Shown here: positions 1 through 6,296 of the stretch, piece by piece | Layout: each line of letters opens with the position of its first letter | How positions within the stretch are numbered: the stretch's first letter is position 1 | DNA from: an uncultured Porphyromonadaceae bacterium | Lineage (GTDB): Bacteria; Bacteroidota; Bacteroidia; Bacteroidales; Muribaculaceae | DNA: 14,345 nucleotides | Assembly (NCBI GenBank): GCA_900550025.1 | Contig: URQP01000070.1 | Location: forward strand, 1-14,345 | Direction of reading: 5' to 3' | Program-made: the position numbers and the translations under genes | Notes under the pieces: model-generated | Seen by the model: the letters and a program-made list of their open reading frames with translations, nothing else | Databases searched by the model: none | Told to the model about the DNA's origin: nothing

Positions 1-49
1 AAAACCGTTGTACTGCGAGGTACCCGGGGTTCGAATCCCTGTCTCTCCG
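1..49 (+). tRNA. tRNA-Ser, 3' half (5' part outside window)
   Basis: Only the 3' half of the gene is present. The window opens at the last anticodon base: an A followed by AA and the 3' anticodon-stem strand ACCG, as in a serine NGA anticodon. A long variable arm follows, with GTAC at 10-13 pairing GTAC at 20-23, which is typical of class II tRNAs (Ser/Leu). The T-stem is 25-29/37-41 around the loop TTCGAAT (30-36). The 3' acceptor strand TCTCTCC is 42-48 and G49 is the discriminator base, as usual for tRNA-Ser. CCA is not encoded. The isoacceptor (probably UGA) cannot be confirmed because the first two anticodon bases are missing. This 3' end is also the left attachment core of the adjoining element. 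Confidence 0.9.
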
Positions 50-55
50 CAATAA
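38..55 (+). repeat. attL-like core repeat
   Basis: This is the left copy of the 18-bp direct repeat that bounds the element. It covers the T-stem 3' end, the acceptor strand and the first bases after tRNA-Ser, so integration here leaves the tRNA gene intact. It matches 4689-4706 at 17 of 18 positions. Confidence 0.75.
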
Positions 56-56
56 A

Positions 57-96
57 GGGTGTAAATCAAGCATTTGCGAGATTTACACCCTTTTTT
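57..96 (+). terminator. intrinsic terminator downstream of tRNA-Ser
   Basis: GGGTGTAAATC (57-67) pairs perfectly with GATTTACACCC (80-90) around a 12-nt loop and is followed by six T residues. The 11-bp stem and T-tract directly after the tRNA fit a rho-independent terminator. A weaker second hairpin follows (ACACCCA 97-103 with TGGGTGT 116-122, then T-rich DNA). The repeated TTTACACCC words could also be integrase arm-binding sites of the element. Confidence 0.7.
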
Positions 97-275
97 ACAC
101 CCAAGAATGTAAAATTGGGTGTTTTTGTATTTTTTAAGATTCTTCAAAAGAATGTCAATTACAAAGCGATTGGTATTTCTATGGACTGGCAGAATGAACC
201 TTTATGACGAAAAATATAGTTATTCAAAAAAATAAATATCTTAAATATGGAATTCATTTGCCAAATATGAAATTT

Positions 276-1175
276 CTATTCATATATTCCTCTTTTGTAA
301 TTCATTAGATATTGGGTAAAAGTCTTGCCTGTTTCTTTTTTGAAAAAACGCATGAGGTGACTGGGGTCGGAAAAGTGGAACTCGTCTGCCAGTTGGCTCA
401 CATTCAGATTGGAGAACAGTAGCTCATTTTTCAGCTCTTCCAAAAGACGTTGCTTGAGTAAGTGAATGGCTGATACACCAAATTGCGCCATGACAGAATT
501 ATTCAAGGTGATACGACTTACCCGAAGCATATCAGCATATTCTTGAACGCGCTGTGTCGTTCGGATATGTTTTTCGAGTAAGTCCTTGAATTTGAATGCG
601 TAATTGTTTTTTGGCACTTCGACAGGTAGACGATAAGTTTGAGCGTATGCCCGGTTGATAATTACCAGTAGATAATAAAGCACTGACACAATGAGGTTGT
701 AAGTGTCTACCACAGGATGTTGTAGTTCTTGTTTTATCTTTTTTAAGAGGCGCATATATTCCGTCAGCTCCTCCGGCTCGGCAAACAAGTAGGGCGGTGT
801 ATCAGTCTGATAATAATACAACAGCCGATATACGAAGAACTTGTCAGCAATGAACGTGCGCATAAAGTCTTCGCGGAAAATAAGAAAAGTGTAATCTAGT
901 TCTACCTCGTTCACGTGCCATTCCTGTTGCTGGTGCGGCGACAAAAGCAGCACCATACCATCCCGTAACTCCACTTTTCGGAAGTTCAGCAACAAATATC
1001 CATTGGCACGACGAAAGAAATAGAAGCTGAAAAAATCTGTCTTAAACGCCTTATGCTCGGTCAAGACACCACAGATGTCCTTGCTTTCGCCTGTGTTAAT
1101 GTAGAAGTCTACGCCACATTGCGTTTTATTGAACGGAACGCTTACAAGTCTTTCGGGATTGATTATAGCTTTCAT
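276..1175 (-). CDS. AraC-family transcriptional regulator
   Basis: This is a 299-aa DNA-binding regulator. Residues about 20-105 form a cupin-like N-terminal sensing region of the AraC type. The C-terminal part, about 205-295, holds two helix-turn-helix units (around QEYADMLRVSRITLNN and NVSQLADEFHFSDPSHLMRFF) and ends with the family's FKKETGKTFTQYL signature. The frame is open upstream to an ATG at 1364, but those 63 residues are hydrophobic and unlike the family, overlap the divergent gene, and include a -7 box at 1198-1205. The start was therefore set at the methionine of MKAIINPE (1175). It is divergent from the MBL-cupin-radical SAM operon, so it probably controls that operon and perhaps itself (inference). 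The effector is unknown. Confidence 0.9.
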   Translation of the reverse strand: MKAIINPERLVSVPFNKTQCGVDFYINTGESKDICGVLTEHKAFKTDFFSFYFFRRANGYLLLNFRKVELRDGMVLLLSPHQQQEWHVNEVELDYTFLIFREDFMRTFIADKFFVYRLLYYYQTDTPPYLFAEPEELTEYMRLLKKIKQELQHPVVDTYNLIVSVLYYLLVIINRAYAQTYRLPVEVPKNNYAFKFKDLLEKHIRTTQRVQEYADMLRVSRITLNNSVMAQFGVSAIHLLKQRLLEELKNELLFSNLNVSQLADEFHFSDPSHLMRFFKKETGKTFTQYLMNYKRGIYE

Positions 1176-1197
1176 CACTCTTGTTTTTTGCTTTCTG

Positions 1198-1205
1198 CAA
1201 ATATA
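1198..1205 (-). promoter_or_regulatory. -7 promoter box upstream of the AraC gene
   Basis: On the minus strand this reads TATATTTG, a full match to the Bacteroidetes -7 element TAnnTTTG, 22 bases upstream of the chosen AraC start. No TTTG -33 box sits at the usual 19-21 spacing, although one lies 14 bases upstream (1220-1223). This suggests a weak or activator-dependent promoter. It also argues against the longer upstream start for this gene. Confidence 0.5.
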
Positions 1206-1311
1206 CATCATTCTTTTATCAAAATGGCATATATTCCTGTTTTTAAGGCATAGAGACATTGGGATATCCTTTCGAATTTTGTACCCGAAAAATAATACAA
1301 AACATAACATC

Positions 1312-2091
1312 ATGAACGAAAAAGCAATTATTCGGTTGGTACGCAGTGCCACCTTGAAAATCAACTATGCAGGACATACCATTCTTATTGACCCCGTATT
1401 TGCCGACAAAGGAACCCTGCAATCAGCTCTCGGTGTATATAAGAATCCGAGGGTACATCTCGTAATGCCTATTAGCGACATTACTGAAGGTGTTGATATG
1501 GTACTGCTCACCCACAACCACATCGACCATTACGAACCAAGTGTAAAGCAGCATTTGCCGAAAGATATTCCTTTCTACACCCAGCCACAAGATAAGGCCG
1601 CCATCCTGAAAGATGGTTTCTCAAATGTAGAAACGATTGAAGAGAGCATAACCTTAGGTCATCTGACCATCCACCGTGCTATTGGCCATCACGGTTTCGG
1701 TCAGATAGGCCAGATGATGGGACCTGTTTCGGGCTATGTGCTGATGTCCGAAGGGCTTCCGACTATTTATATCATGGGCGATTGCAAATGGGAAGAATGT
1801 ACTCTTGCTACCGTGGAAAAGTATCGTCCTAATTATATTGTGGTGAACAGTGGCGGTGCGGTATTCCCCGAATTCTCTAAGACGGACGGTTGTATCATCC
1901 CCAATGAACAGGAAGTAATGGCGATGCTTGACACACTCCCCCCACACATCAAGCTGATTACCGTACACATGGATGCCATCGATCATTGCCAGACCACCCG
2001 TGCCATCCTTCGCAACGAAGCTCGCCATCACGGGACGGATATGAGCCGACTGATTATACCGGAAGACGGAGAAAGCATAACACTTAAATAA
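1312..2091 (+). CDS. metallo-beta-lactamase-fold hydrolase (UlaG/COG2220-like)
   Basis: This 259-aa protein has the MBL-fold metal-binding signature HNHIDH (H68, H70, D72, H73) after an N-terminal 'AGHTILIDPVF' strand typical of the UlaG-like, COG2220 branch. Further metal-ligand candidates are H126/H127 in GHHGFG, D157 in MGDCKW and H219 or H225 near the C-terminus. No signal peptide is visible, so it should act in the cytoplasm. Substrate is unknown; relatives cleave lactones, phosphodiesters or other esters. The frame stays open upstream to 1129, but that extension overlaps the AraC coding region, so MNEKAI at 1312 was chosen. It is the first gene of the operon, 33 bases before the cupin gene. 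A degenerate -7 box (GAATTTTG, 1274-1281) lies upstream. Confidence 0.87.
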   Translation: MNEKAIIRLVRSATLKINYAGHTILIDPVFADKGTLQSALGVYKNPRVHLVMPISDITEGVDMVLLTHNHIDHYEPSVKQHLPKDIPFYTQPQDKAAILKDGFSNVETIEESITLGHLTIHRAIGHHGFGQIGQMMGPVSGYVLMSEGLPTIYIMGDCKWEECTLATVEKYRPNYIVVNSGGAVFPEFSKTDGCIIPNEQEVMAMLDTLPPHIKLITVHMDAIDHCQTTRAILRNEARHHGTDMSRLIIPEDGESITLK

Positions 2092-2124
2092 CTGTATAAA
2101 CAATCATTTCAAAATATTAGAAAG

Positions 2125-2589
2125 ATGAAAAAGATTAGGAAAATCGCGGTAGAACAGAATTTCGCCGCGATCAGTGTCGGTAAGTTGAATGAACTGAATG
2201 AATACGAACTTCAGCTTGGCCCGGATGTGAAAATTCCCGGAAAAGTATTCTGCAGCACCGCTCTCGGAACTACGGGAAGCGAGTTTTCTTTCCAGTCATT
2301 CGCCCCGGGTACAGAAACCGGATTTCTGCATAGTCACAAGAGTCATGAGGAACTTTATTTTTTCCTCTCCGGTAAAGGTGAATTTCAAGTAGACGGAACA
2401 GTGTTCCCAGTGGAAGAAGGTAGCGTTGTCAGGGTATCTCCTGCAGGAAAACGAAGTGTCCGTAACAACGGAACGACTCCGCTCCTCATGCTCTGCATAC
2501 AATATTGCAGCAATACATTCTCACAGGAGGATGCCACTGACGGAATCATACTGAAAGAACCGGTAAAATGGAAAGTCTCTCCGAAATGA
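2125..2589 (+). CDS. cupin-domain protein
   Basis: This 154-aa protein contains one cupin_2 barrel. Motif 1 is clear: H69 and H71 in FLHSHKSHEELY with E75/E76, followed by G85. Motif 2 reads P106-x-G108-xx-S111-xxx-N115, so the usual fourth metal ligand, histidine, is replaced by serine. It may bind metal with three ligands, or a small molecule without classical catalysis. No signal peptide is seen. It lies 33 bases after the MBL gene. Its TGA overlaps an in-frame ATG of the next gene (ATGA at 2586-2589), which suggests translational coupling with the radical SAM gene. Function is unknown; isomerase, dioxygenase and ligand-sensor roles all fit the family. Confidence 0.85.
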   Translation: MKKIRKIAVEQNFAAISVGKLNELNEYELQLGPDVKIPGKVFCSTALGTTGSEFSFQSFAPGTETGFLHSHKSHEELYFFLSGKGEFQVDGTVFPVEEGSVVRVSPAGKRSVRNNGTTPLLMLCIQYCSNTFSQEDATDGIILKEPVKWKVSPK

Positions 2590-3281
2590 TTCTAAAAAGG
2601 AACTCTAAGCAGATGACTATCTGTATAAAATCCCTGATAAAGAATATGAACATAGTGGTAGGCTGCTCCATCGGGTGCAGCTACTGCTATGCCCGTAACA
2701 ACTGCCGCCGCTTCCATATTACGGACGACTTCTCCGTACCGGAATATATGGTGCGAAAGCTGCGTATCATCGACACGCCCAAGCCTCACGTATGGCTGAT
2801 GACCGGAATGAGCGATTTCTCCGATTGGAAGCCTGAATGGAATGCGGAAATATTCAGACGAATGAAAAGCAATCCGCAACACGCTTATATATTCCTTACG
2901 AAATGTCCGGACAAGATCAGTTTCTCTACAGATGACGAGAATGTATGGATGGGCGTGACCGTCACGCGCAATTCCGAAAAAAAGCGGCTAGACGATTTGA
3001 AAAGAAATATCAAGGCCAAGCACTACCATGTCACTTTCGAACCTATTTTCGATGAAATCGGCGATATAGATTTCGAGGGTATCGACTGGATTGTCATAGG
3101 TACGGAGACCGGACATCGGAAAGGCAAAGTGGATTCCCGTCCCGAATGGGTGCTTCACATTGCCGACCAAGCCCAAACACAGGGCGTCCCCGTGTTTATG
3201 AAAGAGGATTTGCTGCCTATAATGGGCGAAGAAAGGATGATTCAGGAACTGCCGGAACAATTTACAAAACGCTTACAATGA
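2586..3281 (+). CDS. radical SAM protein, DUF5131/Gp37-Gp68-like ('mobile pair protein A' type)
   Basis: This is a 231-aa radical SAM enzyme. The 4Fe-4S motif is C27-x3-C31-x2-C34, within VVGCSIGCSYCYARNNC. Later blocks match the DUF5131 (phage Gp37/Gp68) family: 'FLTKCPDKI', 'NVWMGVTVTRNSEKKRLDDL', 'DWIVIGTETG' and 'GVPVFMKEDLLPIMGEE'. From memory, the sequence closely resembles proteins named radical SAM mobile pair protein A. The start at 2586 makes an ATGA overlap with the cupin stop; starts at 2568 (237 aa) and 2613 (222 aa) are also possible. Its TGA overlaps the ATG of the next radical SAM gene (3278-3281), so the two are almost certainly made together. No substrate is known for the pair. 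Confidence 0.88.
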   Translation: MILKRNSKQMTICIKSLIKNMNIVVGCSIGCSYCYARNNCRRFHITDDFSVPEYMVRKLRIIDTPKPHVWLMTGMSDFSDWKPEWNAEIFRRMKSNPQHAYIFLTKCPDKISFSTDDENVWMGVTVTRNSEKKRLDDLKRNIKAKHYHVTFEPIFDEIGDIDFEGIDWIVIGTETGHRKGKVDSRPEWVLHIADQAQTQGVPVFMKEDLLPIMGEERMIQELPEQFTKRLQ

Positions 3282-4153
3282 ATACCGAAATAATCAAAGA
3301 AATAGACGTACAGAGCGTTATGACCAAATCCTCACTGCCGGTCGGAGGATATTCGGTCAACCCTTACGTGGGCTGCCCCCACGCCTGTAAGTATTGCTAC
3401 GCATCGTTTATGAAACGATTCACCGGGCATACAGAACCGTGGGGTGCATTTCTGGACGTGAAGAACTGGAAACCGATAGCCAATCCGCACAAATATGACG
3501 GAGAGCGCATTGTGATAGGTTCCGTGACGGATGGTTACAACCCGTATGAGGAGCAATTTTGCCGTACCCACAGGCTGCTCGAAGAGCTGCGTGGGAGCAA
3601 CGCCGAGATTATGATATGCACTAAGTCCGACCTTGTCCTGCGCGACCTCGACCTGTTGAAGCGTTTTCCCAAAGTAACGGTGTCATGGTCGGTCAATACG
3701 CTTGACGAGCGTTTTCGTACGGATATGGACAATGCCGTGAGCATAGAACGTCGTCTGAACGCAATGCGTCAGGTCTATGAGGCGGGCATCCGTACCGTGT
3801 GTTTTGTATCGCCCATATTCCCCGGAATAACCGATATGAAGGCGATTATCGAGAAAGTGAAAGGATATGCCGATTTGATATGGCTCGAAAACCTGAATCT
3901 GCGCGGGCAGTTCAAGGGAGGGATAATGACGTATATCCGTGAGAAGCATCCCGACCTCTTTCCGTTATACGAAGAAATATACAACAAAAAGAGGCTTGAT
4001 TACTGGCAGGCATTGGAACAGGACATTTCCCAATACGCCAAGGCACAGGGGTTTCCATATAGAATAAATGATTTGCCTTACGGGCGCTCGGAAAAAGGCA
4101 AGCCGGTTATCGTAAATTATTTCTACCACGAAAAGATACGATTGACTAAATGA
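3278..4153 (+). CDS. radical SAM protein, SPL-like ('mobile pair protein B' type)
   Basis: This is a 291-aa radical SAM enzyme. The cluster motif is C33-x3-C37-x2-C40 in NPYVGCPHACKYCYASF. It is followed by GSVTDGYNPYE (81-91), 'ICTKSDLVLRDLDLL' and 'TVSWSVNTLD', a layout shared with the spore photoproduct lyase/COG1533 group. From memory it strongly resembles proteins called radical SAM mobile pair protein B. The frame is open upstream to 3146, but MNTEIIKEID at 3278 overlaps the previous stop as ATGA and starts where homologs do. It is the last gene of the operon. The repeated pairing of these two enzymes on mobile DNA suggests they act on one pathway or substrate; the reaction is unknown. 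The MarR-type regulator I recall beside such pairs is absent here. Confidence 0.88.
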   Translation: MNTEIIKEIDVQSVMTKSSLPVGGYSVNPYVGCPHACKYCYASFMKRFTGHTEPWGAFLDVKNWKPIANPHKYDGERIVIGSVTDGYNPYEEQFCRTHRLLEELRGSNAEIMICTKSDLVLRDLDLLKRFPKVTVSWSVNTLDERFRTDMDNAVSIERRLNAMRQVYEAGIRTVCFVSPIFPGITDMKAIIEKVKGYADLIWLENLNLRGQFKGGIMTYIREKHPDLFPLYEEIYNKKRLDYWQALEQDISQYAKAQGFPYRINDLPYGRSEKGKPVIVNYFYHEKIRLTK

Positions 4154-4263
4154 GGGAAAGATATTGACAATATGGTATATTAATAGTGAATAAGATATTC
4201 TTTTATTGCTTATTTTACTTTAGAATAGTTAGACAACTTAGATTTTGTACTATATATTACGAT

Positions 4264-4294
4264 AGAAGTACAATCCATGATGAATTGTACTTCT
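4264..4294. terminator. inverted repeat between convergent genes
   Basis: AGAAGTACAAT (4264-4274) pairs perfectly with ATTGTACTTCT (4284-4294) around a 9-nt loop. It lies between the end of the radical SAM operon and the end of the relaxase fragment, so it could stop transcription from either side. Neither flank has a clean T-tract, so it is an imperfect intrinsic terminator. The rest of 4154-4299 is A/T-rich with no gene visible. Confidence 0.4.
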
Positions 4295-4299
4295 CTATA

Positions 4300-4706
4300 T
4301 TACATCCTGAATCCTCTGGATTTTTGTTCTTTCTGCACTGAGTTACGCAGATGCTGCTGTAACTTCTCCCATTGTTCCTTGAACCATTCGCTGATTGGCT
4401 GTCTGTTTATGGTCAGTACCAGTTTGGTGTCATCGGTTGGATTCTTTTCTACTTTGAAAATATCATTCTTGATGCCAAACTTCCGTCTGTGTTCTTCGGA
4501 ATAAATCCTGCCATTACATTTGATGGCTTCTTTCTTTGTCAGAAGGCTCTCTATCATTTCTTTGGTAAAGCCGATGGCAGCGCACAACTTTTCCGTTCTC
4601 AACATCTCCCTGAGCATCGGAAACCACTTGAAAGCCTTTTCAAGCAAGGTATTCAGCCGTGATATTTCCTTGTCTTTGGCTTCAAGTTCCTGCCTCTCCG
4701 CAATAA
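4300..4706 (-). pseudogene. 3' fragment of a MobV/Pre-type relaxase (mobilization) gene
   Basis: The minus strand encodes about 135 residues that look like the C-terminal tail of a Bacteroides mobilization (MobV/plasmid recombination) protein. A charged coiled-coil stretch (AERQELEAKDKEISRLN) is followed by 'FPMLREMLRTEKLCAAIGF', 'IYSEEHRRKFGIKN', 'LVLTINRQPISEWFKEQWEKL' and a basic end. The N-terminal nuclease domain is missing. The homologous part begins exactly at the right att repeat. The frame happens to stay open to an ATG at 4794, but those residues are encoded by the terminator hairpin and flanking DNA, so that start is not credible. The missing 5' part is not at the other end of the element, so it was deleted or left elsewhere. 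Assignment is from memory of family sequences. Confidence 0.6.
4689..4706 (+). repeat. attR-like core repeat
   Basis: This is the right copy of the 18-bp repeat, differing from 38-55 only by C instead of T at 4693. In the minus-strand reading it forms the first codons (A-E-R-Q) of the relaxase fragment. The mismatch probably marks the element's own att allele as opposed to the tRNA allele. Confidence 0.7.
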
Positions 4707-4731
4707 TCTTTAAAACAAAGGTAAAGGGCTG

Positions 4732-4767
4732 ACACCCGATTCTGCAAGCGTAGAATCGGGTGTTTTT
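4732..4767 (+). terminator. intrinsic terminator, likely the ancestral tRNA-Ser terminator
   Basis: ACACCCGATTCT (4732-4743) pairs perfectly with AGAATCGGGTGT (4752-4763) around an 8-nt loop, followed by five T residues. This 12-bp stem has no complete gene before it now. It sits just past the right att repeat, where the tRNA would have ended before insertion of the element. Confidence 0.8.
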
Positions 4768-4865
4768 GTGTTCTGGCAGGAATCTGCTTTCCATTCCCCA
4801 AACCGCACACCGTTTGTGTGGAGTTGCAGTTAACGTTCTCTATGGCTGATTTCTTGCAGGTGTGT

Positions 4866-4897
4866 TTTGGGTTTGTTGTCGCAATTGATTAATTTTG
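4866..4897 (+). promoter_or_regulatory. Bacteroidetes promoter for rpiB
   Basis: TTTG (4866-4869), a 20-base spacer and TAATTTTG (4890-4897) match the -33/-7 consensus TTTG-N19/20-TAnnTTTG. The rpiB start codon lies 27 bases downstream, giving a short leader. The stretch from the terminator to this promoter holds nothing else that I recognise. Confidence 0.75.
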
Positions 4898-4924
4898 TGA
4901 TATGAACAAAAAACTATCAAAGCG

Positions 4925-5383
4925 ATGACTATATTGAAACCTAATGTGCCGGTGGCGCTTTGCAGCGACCATGCCGGGTTTGCGACTAAACAAGCGGTAA
5001 TCAAGTATTTTGAGACGCAAGGCATACCTTACAAGGATTTCGGGACTTATTCCACAGAAAGCTGCGATTATCCTGATTTTGCGCATCCTTGTGCAGAGGC
5101 CGTGGAGAAAGGAGAATGCTATCCGGGGATTGCTGTGTGTGGCAGCGGAGAAGGCATAAGCATGACGCTCAACAAGCATCAGGGGATACGCGCGGCTCTT
5201 TGCTGGATTCCTGAGATTGCCGCATTGTCGCGCCAGCACAACGATGCCAACGTGCTTGCCATGCCCGGCCGGTTCGTGAGCGATGACGAGGCGATAGAGA
5301 TGGTAAAGACGTTCTTGTCGACTGCCTACGAGGGAGGCCGGCACCAGCGTCGCATCGACAAAATCCCGGTGCGCAAGTGTTGA
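4925..5383 (+). CDS. rpiB: ribose-5-phosphate isomerase B
   Basis: This 152-aa cytoplasmic enzyme interconverts ribose 5-phosphate and ribulose 5-phosphate in the non-oxidative pentose phosphate pathway. Family landmarks are all present: CSDHAGF (D15, H16) near the N-terminus, the catalytic-cysteine loop VCGSGEGISMTLNK (C72), the anion-hole and active-site segment RQHNDANVLAMPGR (H105, N106, R116), and the C-terminal phosphate-contact region GGRHQRRI (H140, R143). The length matches RpiB (about 145-155 aa). It has its own promoter and a shared terminator with the convergent rpmH gene. It appears to be the first native gene right of the inserted element. Confidence 0.96.
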   Translation: MTILKPNVPVALCSDHAGFATKQAVIKYFETQGIPYKDFGTYSTESCDYPDFAHPCAEAVEKGECYPGIAVCGSGEGISMTLNKHQGIRAALCWIPEIAALSRQHNDANVLAMPGRFVSDDEAIEMVKTFLSTAYEGGRHQRRIDKIPVRKC

Positions 5384-5424
5384 GTGTAGAGGGATTAGTG
5401 TTGAGAGTTTTTGGATATATAAAA

Positions 5425-5455
5425 AATCGCCGCTGAATAAGCGGCGATTCTGTTT
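5425..5455. terminator. bidirectional terminator between rpiB and rpmH
   Basis: AATCGCCGCT (5425-5434) pairs with AGCGGCGATT (5440-5449) around the loop GAATA. A T-rich tract follows on the plus strand and an A-run precedes it, giving a T-tract on the minus strand too. It serves convergent rpiB and rpmH. Confidence 0.9.
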
Positions 5456-5494
5456 TTGAATGTCGGACTTTGTGTCCGTGTGTTTTGCGTTCTA

Positions 5495-5641
5495 TTATTT
5501 ATTGTAAGCCACTGTCAGGCGTGCGCGGCCTTTTGCGCGGCGGCGTGCCAATACTTTGCGGCCGTTGGCAGTTGACATTCTCTCACGGAAACCGTGCTTG
5601 TTAGCTCTTTTTCTGTTTGAAGGTTGATAAGTTCTTTTCAT
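5495..5641 (-). CDS. rpmH: 50S ribosomal protein L34
   Basis: This 48-aa, very basic protein is L34 of the large ribosomal subunit. It reads [18 protein letters not shown] at the start, then [21 protein letters not shown], which is the conserved L34 pattern, and ends LTVAYNK. TAA at 5495-5497 is the stop. It has a perfect promoter upstream and a terminator downstream, so it is probably transcribed alone. No rnpA or dnaA is adjacent, unlike the classic dnaA-rpmH-rnpA order. Confidence 0.97.
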   Translation of the reverse strand: MKRTYQPSNRKRANKHGFRERMSTANGRKVLARRRAKGRARLTVAYNK

Positions 5642-5683
5642 CTTGCTTTATATTTTTTCGTTATTATTCTGATTTTCGGACTG

Positions 5684-5714
5684 CAAAATTAGTCACATTT
5701 TTAGAAAAATCAAA
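5684..5714 (-). promoter_or_regulatory. Bacteroidetes promoter for rpmH
   Basis: On the minus strand TTTG (5714-5711), a 19-base spacer and TAATTTTG (5691-5684) match the -33/-7 consensus exactly. The leader to the rpmH start codon at 5641 is about 35-40 nt. Confidence 0.8.
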
Positions 5715-5746
5715 AGATTAGCCGTTTTTTTAATTTGAGCGCCGAT

Positions 5747-6190
5747 TTATCGCAGGCGGTCGGCGGCGTGAATCAGCCTGTCGTCGTGGATTATCCTGTT
5801 TTTTGCGAGAAATGTGCAAATTAATGCGAATGCCGGGAGCAGCGATGCCAACTGCCATCTTGCTATTTCGATGCCTGCGGTGAAATTTGCGCATACTGCT
5901 ATCGTGATATATGCCGCTATTATGAGCAGCATATTGATAGAGCAAAGGCTCTTCTGAAGTTTCAGGTTCTTGTATTTGAAGATGGTTATCAGAGATAGCA
6001 GCGCCGACAGCGCGAGAAGTATGAAATAAGCGTATCCGCCGGGCATGGCAGCCGATTCCAGCGATTGTAGGTCTACCGGGAGTACGCTCTTGTCCAGCCT
6101 TACGATGTCGAACACCGGCATGAATGTTGCCAAGCCGAGGGCTATGGCGGCGATTAACAGATATACGGATTGCCAACGTTGTAGTACCAT
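5747..6190 (-). CDS. DUF4293 family membrane protein
   Basis: This 147-aa integral membrane protein has four predicted hydrophobic segments (about residues 9-26, 53-72, 84-101 and 113-129). The opening MVLQRWQSVYLL and the closing 'DDRLIHAADRLR' are typical of DUF4293, a small Bacteroidetes-only family. No function is established for it. It has its own consensus promoter and is divergent from the TPR gene. The start at 6190 fits the family's MxQRxQSVYL beginning. Confidence 0.88.
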   Translation of the reverse strand: MVLQRWQSVYLLIAAIALGLATFMPVFDIVRLDKSVLPVDLQSLESAAMPGGYAYFILLALSALLSLITIFKYKNLKLQKSLCSINMLLIIAAYITIAVCANFTAGIEIARWQLASLLPAFALICTFLAKNRIIHDDRLIHAADRLR

Positions 6191-6210
6191 AGTTTTTCTT
6201 TTTTGCGTTG

Positions 6211-6241
6211 CAAAATTAATACATCCCCGCCTTTTTGCAAA
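6211..6241 (-). promoter_or_regulatory. Bacteroidetes promoter for the DUF4293 gene
   Basis: On the minus strand TTTG (6241-6238), a 19-base spacer and TAATTTTG (6218-6211) form a perfect consensus promoter. The -7 box and spacer length are identical to those of rpmH. The start codon at 6190 is 20 bases past the -7 box. Confidence 0.8.
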
Positions 6242-6296
6242 TTATTTTTCCAACAGGGAAGGGTGGATAGTGGCACAATATTTGTAAAGATTTTGC

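Larger units (their letters stand above)
38..4706. mobile_element. integrated element or remnant in tRNA-Ser 3' end, flanked by att repeats
   Basis: The sequence CCTGTCTCTCCGCAATAA at 38-55 recurs at 4689-4706 with a single change (T to C at the fifth base). The left copy is the 3' end of tRNA-Ser, the classic target of tyrosine-recombinase elements; from memory, Bacteroides NBU-type mobilizable elements use a core of this kind at tRNA-Ser/Leu genes. The unit is about 4.65 kb. It carries an AraC regulator, an MBL-fold hydrolase, a cupin, two radical SAM proteins and a relaxase fragment, but no integrase, excisionase, replication gene or complete relaxase. It is therefore a decayed element or cargo moved in trans. 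Beyond the right copy lies a strong terminator and then rpiB, which look like the original DNA downstream of the tRNA. Confidence 0.75.

Noticed and set aside
1176..1364. N-terminal extension of the AraC gene (63 extra residues, hydrophobic)
   Set aside because: It overlaps the start of the divergent MBL gene, contains a -7 promoter box, and is unlike the family; the methionine at 1175 gives a standard AraC length.
4707..4794. N-terminal part of the open frame running into the relaxase fragment
   Set aside because: It is translated from a perfect terminator hairpin and flanking DNA beyond the att repeat, so it is a chance in-frame extension.
4889..5344. 151-aa minus-strand open frame
   Set aside because: It is fully antisense to rpiB, whose family motifs are certain.
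5730..6176. 148-aa minus-strand frame beside DUF4293
   Set aside because: It is an alternate frame of the DUF4293 gene, Arg/His-rich without domains; the 5747-6190 frame has the family start, end and four membrane segments.
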